This document shows positions 32,201-44,800 of a stretch of DNA of 64,000 bases, piece after piece. The position numbers were made by a program, and so were the translations under genes. The stretch comes from Helopsaltes ochotensis (Eukaryota > Chordata > Aves > Passeriformes > Locustellidae): assembly GCA_013400155.1 (NCBI GenBank), contig VXBM01000682.1:29866-93865 (forward strand). The letters are read 5' to 3'. The notes under the pieces are model-generated. The model was not told where the DNA came from and did not search any database. It saw nothing but the letters and a program-made list of their open reading frames with translations. How positions within the stretch are numbered: the stretch's first letter is position 1; each line of letters begins with the position of its first letter.

Positions 32201-35200
32201 AATTTCACAGCCCCCCTTGGTGGCAGAGGCTCTCAGTTCTGTATCTCCTTTCCCTGCTCTTTCAGAAGATTTTGGTGTCTATCCCCAGCGATGTTCTTTG
32301 CACAGGAGTGTCCAGCTGGCTGCAATTCCAGGGAGCACGTGGTGGGATGAGGCTTCTGGGCAGGGATGTGTCCTGGGGTTCCACAGGGTAGCGAAGCTCA
32401 GGCTCGTGGCAGCACTCAGGTCTCGTCCCTGCGCTGTCACTGCTGCCCTTTGCGTGCTCTTCCTGCCTCTCTCCTCTCATACCTGCGCCTCCCATCGCAC
32501 TGCCCTGCGCCTGACCCTGGCTGCACAAAGGGGGCTTTTAAAGGAGCGCTTCTGAATGCCCACTTAACACTGACTGCAGTTCATGGGTTTTCTGGAGGAA
32601 GTCAGGTTTCAGTTTTCGTTGTATTCTGGTTTCATTCAAAGGAAAAAGCAAGGAAGTTCCCCTCCAGCCTGCGGAATGCAGCTGTCAGGAGAAGTGGCTT
32701 CATTTCTCTCTCTTAAAGCCTCGAGTAGCCTGTTATTCTTAAAATAAGCCCAAAAAAGGACAGTCTTCTTTATGATATGCTTTGGGTCTCCTGTATGGTG
32801 GTGCAGGGGAGTAGCTGTAGTGAAACGTAGGCTCTGCTGAGATTGGCAGGAGGAAAAAAAAAGCAGAGCACGGATTTAATTCCCTCCTACCGGCCTGGAA
32901 ATGCTGAACGTGAGCCTTTGTCTGGCATATGGGGATTTGGAGAACTGTTGCTAATTACAGCAGTTGTGCTATCTCACTTAAATGGCTTAAATAATATATT
33001 AAGTGCCTTTATGATCTCCCACAACATGCTGGAATGCAAAGAAGTGCATTTTCTGCTGTTTATAGTTTATGGCAGGAGTAACTTGGAGCACATTAATCTG
33101 CACAAAAAATGGGGTTTGACGATTTACTGCTTGTGTAACTCCCAGTGGGATCTCTAGATGTTCAGATCTTGTTGTGCAGGGTGTTATCCAGAGGCAGGGC
33201 ATGAATTTGCAGCTTGGAAGGTGAAGTTTAACCAAAAGGAAAGACACTGTGGATGGCTGTAGGGATGACAGGGAAGGGACATGGCACACTGCTGGTCAAG
33301 CATTGTGGAGTTAGTCTCATGGCAAAGGTAAAAAGTGTGAGACCTGGAGGAGGACCACAGGCAGTCACATTCTAACTTATTTAAGGAGTATTCTCATTAT
33401 TTTCATTAAAATTAAATTTGAAATTAGAAACAGGTTACTAAGCATCATATCTAGAAGTGGGAGTGTTCCAGGGCCTAGATTCGTGCTTATCCATAAAAAG
33501 AAGGGTATTATGTCGGCTCAGGAATATTTTTTACTCCTTTTTGTGTTTTTATTTAGCAAAATTTCTGTTAGTCATCTGTTTCAGCCCAGACTCCCGTGTC
33601 TCTTGCTTCTAAATCTCCAGTTTCTATTTCTGCTGTTGTACCTAATGTTTAGAGAAAATGTGAGAAGAGCGTGCTGTGAATGTCTCGTTGCTGGATCTGG
33701 TGTGAGGAATAACTGTGGAGCAGCTGAGCAGTGCTAGCCAAGGGCTCCAAGAACCTGGGAGGGCACGTGGTGAGGGGGTACGTAAATCACAAAGTGACAA
33801 CAATGAAAAGATTGGCACATTCTGACCCCGAATCTGGTTTAGTTTGACGTTGCTCTCTCTAAAATCACAAGTTCCGTTAGAATATGCTACTAATTAGCAA
33901 TTTTTCACCTCTCTGAAATTAACAGGCTCTGCAGAGCAGGAAAAAAAGAAGTCTTTTTGTCTGGTTTTGCTTGCTCATAGCTTGAAAACAGGGAGGTGAG
34001 AAACGTGTCAAATCTTGAAGTATAATTTTGCAATTAAAAGACTGAAGAGAAAAGCGTGATCTGAAGACCTTCAGTTTCCTTGCCGTGACATAAAATTAAC
34101 AGCTCTCTTCATTCTCATTCTGGTTTAATATTCCTGCAGAGAAGGAAGCAGAAAGAACTCCCTGGGCTGGCTTCAGTGGAATGGAGGAGCTGTTACTTAG
34201 GCAATAACAGGGTACAGGCTGGGAGGGGTTTGGGCTGGCATTGGCTGGGTAATGTCTGCACAACGCTCTGGATGTTACAATGTGATCTATATCTAAGGCT
34301 AAAAAGAGAGAGATGCTCTCTGGGAGATAGGAAACTGTTTAAAAGCATCTCCTGATTGGCTTCCCAGAAATTCTCAAGGTCGTGCATGCACCAGCTTGCA
34401 GGGATGCACAGCTGGCACCTCATCACTAAAGCCAGAAGAATCTCAACTCAAAGGCTGTTAGTGAACTGTGTGGGTAAAAATAGAAGGATAAATTGAAACT
34501 ACCTGAAAGTGGAAGAAACAGCTGGGAAGTGATAAGAGAAAGCAAAATGAGTGAAGAAACTCTTGCCCATCATTGTGGTGTCCAAGTGCTTTATAAGAAC
34601 TTCAAATTGCTCCTTACTTGAACGTACCAATTTTCTTTTTCAAACTGTGACAATTTGGCAACCTCCATCTACCCTGAACTTGTCTTCTATTGCTAAGAAT
34701 CTGCTCAAGAGTCTACTCCATTCTCCAGGCCTACATTTTATGACAATTGCTGGGTCAAAAGCTCTTCTAGGAGTAGCTGGATTTTTACCCAGAGACTGAG
34801 TGCCAAAGGCTTTTATGGATAAATTAACCAGGTATTTTATAAAATAAATAGACATGCAAATACTTAATATGGAAGGCAAAATTCTGATTAACCCCTAATG
34901 CTTTACCTTGTTGCATGGGCACAATCAATCCGGGAAAGTGGCAAGGCAGGATGTTGTCAGAGCTGCATTTCCAGCAGTGATCTGTCACGTTTGGGTTTGG
35001 GAGTCCTCTGGAACACACCAACAGGCACTGAGTGCTCAGCTGAAATGACAGGAAAACAACCTGGTTGTCAGTGTCCTGCAGCGGCTCGCTGCTGGATTCA
35101 GGGGGTGGGGTGGCCTGAGCAGATGGCAACTCATCAGACTGTTTGAGTTGCCTTCTTGGCTTGATCAAGCAGTTTTCTGTGGACTCTGATTACAGGCATG

Positions 35201-37049
35201 ATGCCATCTTAGATAATGCCTCTTGATAAAGGACTTTAAGATCCTTAATTACTATTATTAGCCATTTGACACCATAAAATAGAGGTCTGCTGTTTTAATG
35301 CCTGTTTCACCCCTGTCTGTAGGGTGTCTGGCGTGTCCTTAACAAAAACAGGGAGGTGGAACTTTTGGAACCCTGCCAGAAGTAATGTGTGCATGCCAGC
35401 ATAAAAATGGTTGTGTGTGCACATTTGGATATGCCATTGTCCAGAGCTCTTTCACTCCGTGTTGGGAGAGCACTGAACTGAGACATCAGCCTGTTGGCAG
35501 GGCCATGGAGGCTGGCAGGTTTCTCTGTTTGGGGATGTCCTTTGTTCAATGTTTGAATCGTGTGAAACCTTAATTAGCAAATAAGAAGCTTTGGCCTTCC
35601 CTTGCAAGTTCTGAAGCAGAATTAAGGGAAGTGCCAGGATGTGCCAAATGACACAACAGTCCTGGCTCCACGGCTTTTGTTTTGCTCTGCTGCCCTGCTG
35701 TTTTGAGATGCGCTTCCCACTGTATCAGCTGCTGGCAAAATGTTCCCTAAGTTGGTCTGTGTTTGATGCTTTGGTGTTGCTTTCTCTGTACACAACAATC
35801 AAACTGCCGCAGTGCTGGGGACCCTGTGAGCAGCAGCCTTTGAGCTGAGAAGAAAGCAGCCCTTTCTTTGCAGGGGAGAGGTGCCCCGTGGTGCCGCCGT
35901 GGTGAGTCCCTGCCCGCTGTGTGCTGTGCTCTGGGGGCCACGCACGCTCCTCTTTCCACAACGCAATCTGGGCCTTCCTGGAGCAGAGTCAACGTGAGTC
36001 ACCCCTTGCAAAGCCACTCCTTTCATTTGATCTTCTGGTATTAATTATTTGCACTTCCTCTTGTCACAACGCTGGGGTTTTTTCACTGCCCTGGACGGAA
36101 CTGCAGAGAAATCCTTTACCTCCTTTCCAATGCCACAGTGGTTTCTGTCTACAAGAGAGCACAGAATTGCTTTTATCAAATATCTTTCTTTTCCCATTGT
36201 TTCCTGGTGACAGATACTACTCTTAATCTACACAGAGACAACACTTTGAAATGGGAGATCTCTATTCCCATCAATTGTTGGTACGTTGATAAATCATAGC
36301 ATGTCTCATTTTCTGAATGACACGCGTCTGGATTGCAGTCTGCCTCTTTTTTGTCACAGTTTTTCAGTGCTAACAACAGCCTTGCCAAAGCTCATCTGTT
36401 CCCTTAGTGTGCACTCCAGCAGGCTGATTAATTCTGTCACACTTTCCCTGTATAAGGCATAATCAAACAGGTTGATAGAAAATCGGGAAGGACGTGATGT
36501 TTTTATAAATGTCCAAGGCATTACACTTAGCTCGTGAGTGCCATTAGCCGTGGCACCTTGTTACTCCTGGGTTGGAGGAGCAGCAGCAAAGTCTGCCAGG
36601 AAAGAAGAGTTTGTCACTGTTTGTCACTGTGCTTTGTGGGCCTCAAGTGTGATTGTGCCACCCTTCCACGCACAGAGAAGCCTGCCTTAGGAGAATATCG
36701 AGAGTGGAGGGTGCCTTATGGTGTTTTCTTCTCTGTCTTTCAAAGGCAACTGCAGGAAAAGTGGGGGACCACTTACCCACAAACCTTAAAATAGCTGTGA
36801 ACGCGTGTGGCGTGCCTCACTTTCCTGGGTTGTGGAGATCCCACTATTAATAACAGGAGCTGAATTTATGGATTGAGCAGTAATGTGAGCAGCGCTTCGG
36901 AGCAGCTTTAAACCTGCCACGGGCTCCCCGAACACAAACATCCCGGGGTAAGTGGCTCAGCAGAAACATTCATTAATTCTCCCATAAAGGGGTGGCAGAA
37001 TTAAACAGAGGCAGCCCTCAGCTCAGATGAGGTGTGAGGGATGTTGCCA
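29261..37049. other. Intergenic stretch, 7.8 kb
   Basis: AT-richer DNA. I see no coding exon, interspersed repeat family, RNA gene or long tandem repeat in it. The longest open frame (30110-30703, +) starts at GTG and has no recognisable homology or splice context. Confidence 0.55.
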
Positions 37050-37280
37050 CTTCCCTCGCTGCCTTTTCCAGAGGCCGGGCAGTGCTGCCCAAAGCCCGTT
37101 CCGTATCTGCCAGAACCTGATGTGCAGGTCTGGCGTTGGGCACGCGTGGGCGTGCAGAGCAGGGCTGTCACTCTTGCCTGCGCAGCAGCGGCTGTCACCC
37201 CCGCGCTGCACTGTCACCGCACTGTCACTCCGGGACAGAGGGACGCGCTGTTCTCTCCCGTGTCCCCGCCCCGCTTGGAA
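37050..37280. promoter_or_regulatory. Orphan CpG-rich patch 5
   Basis: About 20 CpGs in 230 bp by eye, about 4 kb upstream of the USP32 island. No gene start was recognised. An exon-like + strand segment lies 300 bp downstream at 37603-37674. Confidence 0.4.
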
Positions 37281-40200
37281 CTCACCAGGAAAAAGGAGGG
37301 GATGAGGTGTCCGCTGCTGCCGGGAAGCAGCAGGGGATGATGCCAGGGCTGCTGGGGCAGGGGCAGCTGCTCCAAAAAGTCATGAGAGTGCTGGGAAGAC
37401 GGGATCTCTGGGACAGGTGTGAAAAGAGAAGTGCCCTCAAACTGGAAACGAGGGAAAAAATCCCAATCATCTCACTCCCAGAGTCCCCCGGCTACACCAC
37501 ACTGCAGCCCTGGTGAGCACTGCCTTTATTAACAAGTCCCTTCAAGGGGGATGATTTTAATTTAAAATTTTTTTTAATTACATTTTTCGTTTTCCCCTGC
37601 AGTACTCCACTACAAAGTTCATGCTGGCAATAGTGTGGGAGTACAACTTACATGACAACAATAGGAGGGACCTGGTAAGAATCTGTTCCTTTCATTTCCC
37701 CCTCAGTTCATATAAATCTGTCACCCTCTGCTACCACTCTAAGTCACTTGTTTCCTAGAAAATGTGGGATGTGATAGAAGTTCCAATTTGCATATTGTTC
37801 TGTTGTTCTTTGAGAAAGCCTTTGTATTTCCCCTCTCTCTGGTAACACCAGAATCAGACTGGCAGATTTGGGGTGTTTTTCTCATTCCCCAGTTCACTGT
37901 AATTAGATATGAAACCATTTAACTCTGACCCCTGCAGACCTGATGGAATCCTCTTATTGCATCTTGATCTCTCTCCCACTTTCTACTCTTCTCAAATATT
38001 TGGGATGTGCCCTGCTATACTCCTGTCAAGCTGTCTGAAGAAGGAAAGGGTAAAAGTTGTCCTATGTTTGTCCAGGGCCAAGAACAGTCCTTAAAAAATT
38101 ACCAATATCCCAGGGTGGGGAGACAGGTATTGGGAAAGAGGCACAGATTCAGAGGCCAACAACAAAGCTGCATTTTTGGCTTCTGTTTCAGTGAACATGA
38201 GCGAGGAAATCCTAAGGCCTTACAGTGCTCTTTACAGAAGTGTTTTTGAGTCACTGCAGCAGTTGTTGGCTCATCCCCTTTGAGTTCAGGCCTCTCCACC
38301 GTGGCTCCAAACCCCTTCTCCTTGGGCTGGGGCTGGAGGGTGTGGATTTTCCCTGTTCCTGGAGCCTTGGACTGCCGCAGCCCTGGCAGAGCCGCTGTGC
38401 TGCCGGGCTCCCGCAGCAGCAGTAAATACCTGCTTTGCCTCAGATCCTTGACAGGGATGCAGAGACACTTAAAGGTATTTGCTAAGTGCTTGTGAATTAG
38501 TTTTTGATTAGCGAATAATTAATAAGTTCCAGCAATCCAAAGGACACGTGCCCAGCTCGATTTGCATTCTCTGTGACAAGAGAGCAGCTCAATTCACCTA
38601 GTGCAAGTCTAACTTTGCTGTATTTTAATTTGATTTACCTTTGACACAGCATTTAAATAGCAGCAGCATCTAAAATCTTGTGCTCCCCAATAAGGCTTCA
38701 GTAAAAACTCACTGCCAGATCTAATCCAGGGCTAGCACACACAGCCTTATCTCAGGGTTCCTGCTTCAGTGCCTTTGAGAACATGCTTAATTTAATCTGA
38801 ACAAAGACTCTGCCATCGGGAGCCTCCAGCCTGCCTTTCCAATCCAGAGTATCTTTGTGATTAAATTTGGTGCAGGCCACGGTGTGCACAATGGATCCAG
38901 TAAATGATTTTGAAGCACTCTTCAAACAAATTCTGCTGGCTCCTGGACACCGTCTGTACCTCTGGGACATGAGGGATGCCACTTGAAGCTGGGTTTTTCT
39001 TAAAGTGCCACACACTTTCTTTGGAGGAGGTCTGGGTTTTTTGGCTAATAGGAAATGTTAGCCGTCATTATGAACCATCACTCCAACCCCTTCTCCTTCC
39101 CACAGTGGAAGGAACTCCTCACGAGAGGGTTCTGCTTCCTCATTTGCACCAAATATCCAGTCAGCTGTTTGTGACTATAAGCTGGTGGCAGGATTTCATT
39201 TGTAATTATAATTTCAGTCATTCATTTTTTTTTTTTTTCATGATTTAGCTGTCATTAAACCCCCTAGACTGTAGAGGCACCAGGTCAGAGGTGTCCTGGC
39301 AGGGTCCCTCACTGCTGGGTGTAGACAAAACAGGCCTGGCAGTGTCCTTCAAGTCTCTGGGGAGCCTTGGTACTCCGGGGTTTGCTCTCGAGTGAGAGCC
39401 TGAGGATAAACAGTCATGGAGAAATTGGCCTGAAAACCAGCAGGAATCGGCGTGGAGCTGCCTTACCCCACCACTGAAGCTTCCTGCTCTAATTGCTTTC
39501 TCTAACTGCTCTGCCAGTTTGGGGCTGGCTGTGCCCCAGCGCCGCTCGTTCCAGGCAAAATGGGATTCTGTCATTATCTTTGTAATTCAGAGGAGAAACC
39601 AAAACATTAAAATATTATTACTGGACCTAAGGTCACACAGGAATACGACAGAGAAGTCAGGAATTAAACCCCATCTCCTCAGCTGAGAGTTAATACTTTA
39701 GGAAAGGGATCCATCACAAACAGAGTGTGGTTCTCGGAATGCCATGGAGTATTTCACTTAATCACAAGATAAAACAGATTTCTCCAGCTGTTTCTGGTAT
39801 TGCCAGCTTAGGCTTTTGATTGACACGTTGCCATGTTTGTCAAATTCATCCTCAAATGTTTTAAAGAGTTTATTTTGTATCTAAACTGAAAGCTGCGTGG
39901 TGAGGGAATATGTTGAGAAGAGATATGTAAAGGTAGGGTAGGAATAAAAGGATCTATATATCAAGGGAGCTTATATCCTCTTATTCCTCTGCCACCTTTA
40001 CATTTACCTTTACTTTTTAGATGATAAATACAAAACCAGTGGCTGATGGGTGAAGCATATTTCCACCAATTTAATTCAAGTTTTTAAAAATCACTTAAGT
40101 TCTCCCCCTCATCCTCATAGCCTATATTCCAGAGAGGTAAAAGGTCCCTTTGTGGCAGACTTCGTGCTTGAAAATGATATGGTTTTTTGATATGCCACAA

Positions 40201-40877
40201 ATCTAAGATTAAAAAAACAATTCAGGAAAGATACAAGGAAGCTTTATGGAGCTTATTTCATTTGTAGTGTGTTTGCACTTGGGTTCCATGAGGAGAAAAC
40301 TGGCCTTGGAGCCCTGTGTCTCTGTAAGCAGCATTCCTGGCTTTGCATATCAGATATGAAATTTGTTTGGAATGTTTGCTATAAAAATACCTACGCATGA
40401 ACTTACATCAGCGAGAAAGCAACTCCGGCTTGACCTTTCTGCAGCTCCGATGTGGCAAGATCGCTCCGTGCGGAAACAGTAACTGAGGGAATGACTCGCA
40501 ACTGGTGTTTTCACAGGCTTTGTTTCAGGGCAGGAACAATCCTTGGAACAAGCTGCCCTTAGAAATCAGTGTTTTCTTTCAAACTCCTTATTTTCTGCTC
40601 GGGAGTGACCCAGGGTAGGTTACCAGGCTTAATGTTGTAACAAAGCCATTTGGGAAATCCTCCCATTCTGTGTCAGTCCTGGGCTGAATACTAAAAGCAA
40701 ACATGCGGGAGAACAGCAAAGGGCAGGGGTGGTTTTGATCCTTTTACAATTCAGCCCGTGTTTCTGTTTCAGACAGTGAAAAGATATTTTAATGGAACAG
40801 GAACCTCCTACTGTCACCCCATGCCTGCAGCCCTGCGACTTAAGAGGACTTTTTTGAGGAGAACCACCGTGCCCTGA
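37281..40877. other. Intergenic stretch upstream of USP32
   Basis: No gene was recognised apart from the exon-like segment at 37603-37674. The part at about 38480-38720 is rich in homeodomain-type TAAT/ATTA cores and a tttgcat octamer-like site, compatible with a regulatory element. Confidence 0.5.
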
Positions 40878-41110
40878 GAGGTTTGAGGGGGCTGAGGGGC
40901 TGCTCCCCCGGGAGGTTTGAGGGGGTCGAGGGGCTGATCCCCAAAGATTTTTTTGGGGGTTGAAGAGCTGATTCTCTGTGTGGTTTGAGGGAACTGGGGG
41001 GCTGATCCCTGTGAGGTTTCAGGGGGCTGAGGGCTGATCCCCCGTGAGGATCGAGGGAGTTGAGGGGCTGTTCCCTGTGCACTTTGAGGGTGCTGCGACT
41101 CTCACCCTCC
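40878..41110. repeat. 34-bp minisatellite, seven units
   Basis: Units begin near 40878, 40912, 40945, 40980, 41012, 41046 and 41079, so the periods are 34, 33, 35, 32, 34 and 33. The consensus is close to gaggtttgagggggctgagg followed by ggctgatcccccgtg. It is G-rich on the + strand with repeated runs of four or five G. It lies immediately 5' of the USP32 CpG island. Confidence 0.88.
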
Positions 41111-41406
41111 CACAGGAGCCTGGGGCTGTTCCGCCGGAGGCCCCATCGCACCGCAGCCTTTCTCCTCTCCCCGGCGCACGCCACGGGAAGCGCTGACAGC
41201 TTTCGCAAGCGACACCTTCCGAAGAGCCCGTGCCGGGGCAGAGCCAGATCCTTCCTCCTCACAGCTCCTTCCTCTGCGACCGAGGAGCGGACCGAGAGCC
41301 GAGGAGGCAGCGGCGCGGCCGCAGCGCTGCAGAGCCCGGCCCGCGGCTCCCCCTCAGCCGCCCCTGAGGGGACGCGCGACGGCGCCTCCGAGCGGAGCCG
41401 GGGGGG

Positions 41407-41744
41407 NNNNNNNNNNNNNNNNNNNNNNNNNNNNNNNNNNNNNNNNNNNNNNNNNNNNNNNNNNNNNNNNNNNNNNNNNNNNNNNNNNNNNNNNNNNNNN
41501 NNNNNNNNNNNNNNNNNNNNNNNNNNNNNNNNNNNNNNNNNNNNNNNNNNNNNNNNNNNNNNNNNNNNNNNNNNNNNNNNNNNNNNNNNNNNNNNNNNNN
41601 NNNNNNNNNNNNNNNNNNNNNNNNNNNNNNNNNNNNNNNNNNNNNNNNNNNNNNNNNNNNNNNNNNNNNNNNNNNNNNNNNNNNNNNNNNNNNNNNNNNN
41701 NNNNNNNNNNNNNNNNNNNNNNNNNNNNNNNNNNNNNNNNNNNN
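41407..41744. other. Assembly gap, 338 N
   Basis: A run of N inside the GC-rich island, typical of the dropout seen at avian promoters. It probably contains USP32 5' UTR and the start codon. Confidence 0.9.
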
Positions 41745-41862
41745 CCCGCGCTGCCCCCCGCCAGCGGGCGGTGAGGCGGCACCTCCATGACGGACCCCGC
41801 GCGGAGGCGCTTGCACCGTTCGGGGGCTCCTTCCCCGCGCCCTCCGCCCCCCGACCCCGGCG

Positions 41863-41898
41863 TTTATTTCTTTATCTTATCTATTTATTTCTTTATCT
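41863..41898. repeat. Duplicated 15-mer, AT/pyrimidine-rich, within the CpG island
   Basis: The 15-mer tttatttctttatct occurs exactly twice (41863-41877 and 41884-41898) with a 21-bp period. It forms a small A+T-rich notch inside otherwise very GC-rich DNA. Confidence 0.9.
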
Positions 41899-44800
41899 AG
41901 CTCTCTCCCCTTCTTTAAGGCGGCCCCGGCAGGGCCCGGTCTCCCCGCCGCCGGTGCCGTCGCCTCCCCGCCGCCCTCGGCCCGGCCTTCGCCCGTGGCC
42001 GGCCCGGCTGTGCGCGGGCAGCCCGGATAAATCGGGCAGCGCTGCCGCCCCGGTGTGACAGGGCTGTCACACAGCTCCCGGCTCCGCCGGCCCTCCCCGC
42101 TCCTCGTGTTTACTTCCCCCGTGCTCGGGGATCACGCATCCGCAGCTCCGCACGGGAAGATGGATGTGGCGTGCGTGGCTCGGGGCTTTGATGTCGCTGC
42201 TTTTAGCCCGGTTTAGGGTCCTCCCGGAGGATTTAAAGAGGAACTAGCGAAGGGAAAACATAAACAAGCTGAACGGTGAATGCTTGCAGCTGCAGGGCTC
42301 CAAGGCGACAGCAAGCTACACCCTGGAAGCTCCCTGGCTCTGGAACCGATAGCCAAGTCCAAGGACAAAGAGGGACGGGAATTCAGCAGTAAATGCTTTG
42401 CAGGGAGGACAGGTGTTTGAAATTGTTGCCCTATTGTGCGTTCACGTGATGCAGTGCAGGTAAAAGCAGCTCACCTGTTTGATATTTAAAGCCCTGATAA
42501 AATTCATAAGCTCGAGCCGATCTATGGCTGCCCTTTTTATTCCTGCTCGCATGTGAGAGGCATGTCAGGAGTGATAAGGGAGAGCTGGGAGGAACCGCTG
42601 GGTGTTAACTGAAAAAGAAACAAATTGACGCGAAATGGGGTTTTTGTTAAATATTTTCTAATTTTTTTTTTTTCTGCTGGAGCCCCTGAGGGATGCCATG
42701 TCAGATAGGAAATGGAGCAACGTAGTGTCAAGCAGGAGAAACAAACGTATGATTCAAAGTCACTTGTGTTACGGATTTTAAACATAGCAGCCCTGAAGAA
42801 TTTTCACTGCTAGTGAAAGTATAGGAAGTCTTTGAAAGCTTTGGTGCACGTATTTTTAGAAGAGCTGGAGTTATAAATGCAGCTTGGTAGAGGTGTGAAG
42901 TTAAATATATCGTGAAGCGTTGGAAATAAGCTGTTTGGTGGGAAATACACTCGTTTGGTCACGATGTATATTCCAAAGTTCATAAATAAGAAAAAGCAAG
43001 TGTTTTGAATTTTAAAGTTTGGTTTAAACTCTTACCCTGCTTCGAAATCAAGGAAGTTGATCTGGATGCTTCCTAATTAATAAGATTGATTTCTTCTTAA
43101 TAAGAAATTATTTCTGCGCAGTGATTATAATACTTTTCTTTGGGTTTTTTTTTTTTTTTGCTGTTTTTCTTCTCTATATGAGACCTTCAATACTGTTTTT
43201 CTGTAGGAGACCAGAAAGGTTGTTTTAGGCACTCTGTTATAAATTGATGTTTTGCTAAATAACTATGTTGTTTACTTAACCAGTGAATCACTGTATGTAT
43301 AAAACAGGCCAGTTATCAAAACATTATTTGTTAGACCATTCTTACTTCCAGAGAACCTTGCTGGTACTTGTGGCATTTCTGTGGACACAAACAGAGATAA
43401 TGGATAAATGTAAACATTAAAAAAAAAGAAAGCCAAATATATTTATCTCCAATTAGATCTACCGTCTCTAACCTTGTCTCCTGGTTGTTAAGTGCTGAGA
43501 AAGTTTTGTATTAGGTGATATTTGTAAATTTTTTTCTACTGGGAATTCTTCATGAGTAATCTGTAGTGGTTACCTGTACTTGTGGTAATCATTCAGAACG
43601 CTGCGATCGTATTTTTGAGTCACCAGTTTGAATTTCAGTCGTTCAGAATATCTGGGAAAAGTGCTGCTTGTGTCAGCTTCAGAAAAATAAGGCTGACTTT
43701 TAAGCAATTTCATTTACTGCAATTCCATTTTGGTAGTAACCCAAGGCTGGGAAGGTGAGGGGAGTTGTGGTTAAAGGCTCACAGTATAAATAACAGTAGC
43801 TAAAATGTAACTTCGGTTCAAGGAGATGAAAGTGCCAGAGCAGGCTGGTGGGGATGGCCTCTTCCACCCTTGAAGAGGAGACAGTCCTGCTGTTTTCTTT
43901 TCCTCCTTCTCCTTGGCACAGGCAGCTGACACTGCCGTGGTGACGTGGCCCTGTGGATGGGCACGGTGAGGTCGTCCTGTGTCCACCAGTGCAGGTCACA
44001 GGAGTCTCCTCAGCCTCCCTGGGATCTGCCTCTGCAGCCTGGCAGTGCAAAAGCAAGGGATGCTATTTCAGACCTCTCCTTTTATGAATTTTGCCAATTG
44101 TGGTCATCTTATTTATAGTAGCCAGAGGCACAAAGTCGTGTTGCTGTGGAAGAGGTATGAGAAGTGAGGAGAGCTATTCCTGACCCCACAGACCTCCTTC
44201 TGAGGATGGATTCTTTGTGAGGAGATGAAATCCTTGGGCAGGTCATTAGAGGTGAAGTCAGAAGTGCTTTGTTCCAAACTGAGCATAAAATTGTCAGTTA
44301 TTTTATCAAACTAAATTTGTGGTGGCATGAACTGGTACTGTGGCTCTTGAGCTTGTTGCTTTTTTTCTTAGGCCTAAGCTCCAACAGCAATTTTCTTCCT
44401 AGGGCGGTGCTGCAAGTCAGTTAATGCCCTGTTTTGGTGGATTTTCTAAAGTTTATCTCTGATTTCCCACTCCTCTCCTCTGTGTCCGTAACCTGCCTTA
44501 TCTTTTAGTTCTCCTGCTGCCAGCCTTGACACCCAGTTCCTCAAAGGGCTGTCTTTGGGCCAATAAAACTCTATAAAAAAATGAACATTTTATCACTGTT
44601 GTATTAGCTCCAGCACAGCAGCTCCTGCATTGTGTATTCACTGTTGTATACGGAATATTTTAATAAGAATTCTCCAGGAGAGAGATGCCTGTGTGGTATT
44701 GGTGGCCAGTTTATTTCAGGTCCCTATGGACTTTATTTTCCAGTGGCTGTTAATGTGTTCTGCTTCAGTAACTTTGAGAGGATAATTGTAGACTGAGCAT

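Larger units (their letters stand above)
41100..42200 (+). promoter_or_regulatory. USP32: USP32 promoter CpG island (inferred), containing a sequence gap
   Basis: This is the largest CpG island in the window, interrupted by 338 N (41407-41744). USP32 exon 2 on the + strand lies about 19 kb downstream. The short first coding exon (19 codons in human) is not found in any visible sequence, so promoter and exon 1 are most simply placed here, with exon 1 in the gap. A perfect 8-bp hairpin (41350-41357 with 41364-41371) sits just left of the gap. The island could also drive a divergent minus-strand transcript, since mammalian CHCT1 starts near the USP32 promoter. Confidence 0.65.

Noticed and set aside
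24824..35168. CHCT1 (C17orf64) coding exons on the minus strand
   Set aside because: I scanned the minus-strand frames for the CHD1 helical C-terminal domain pattern expected from mammalian synteny and found no match. Basic stretches at 25162-25410 and a Pro/Ser/Glu-rich stretch near 35050-35168 are not enough to call it.
41787..41850. ATG at 41787 (atgacggacccc) as the USP32 start codon
   Set aside because: The following codons do not match the conserved USP32 first exon and no suitable donor in the required phase follows.
41060..42058. 332-codon + frame spanning the USP32 promoter gap
   Set aside because: Most of it is N, and the visible parts are GC-island DNA with arginine/proline-rich chance translation. 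It does not resemble the USP32 N-terminus.
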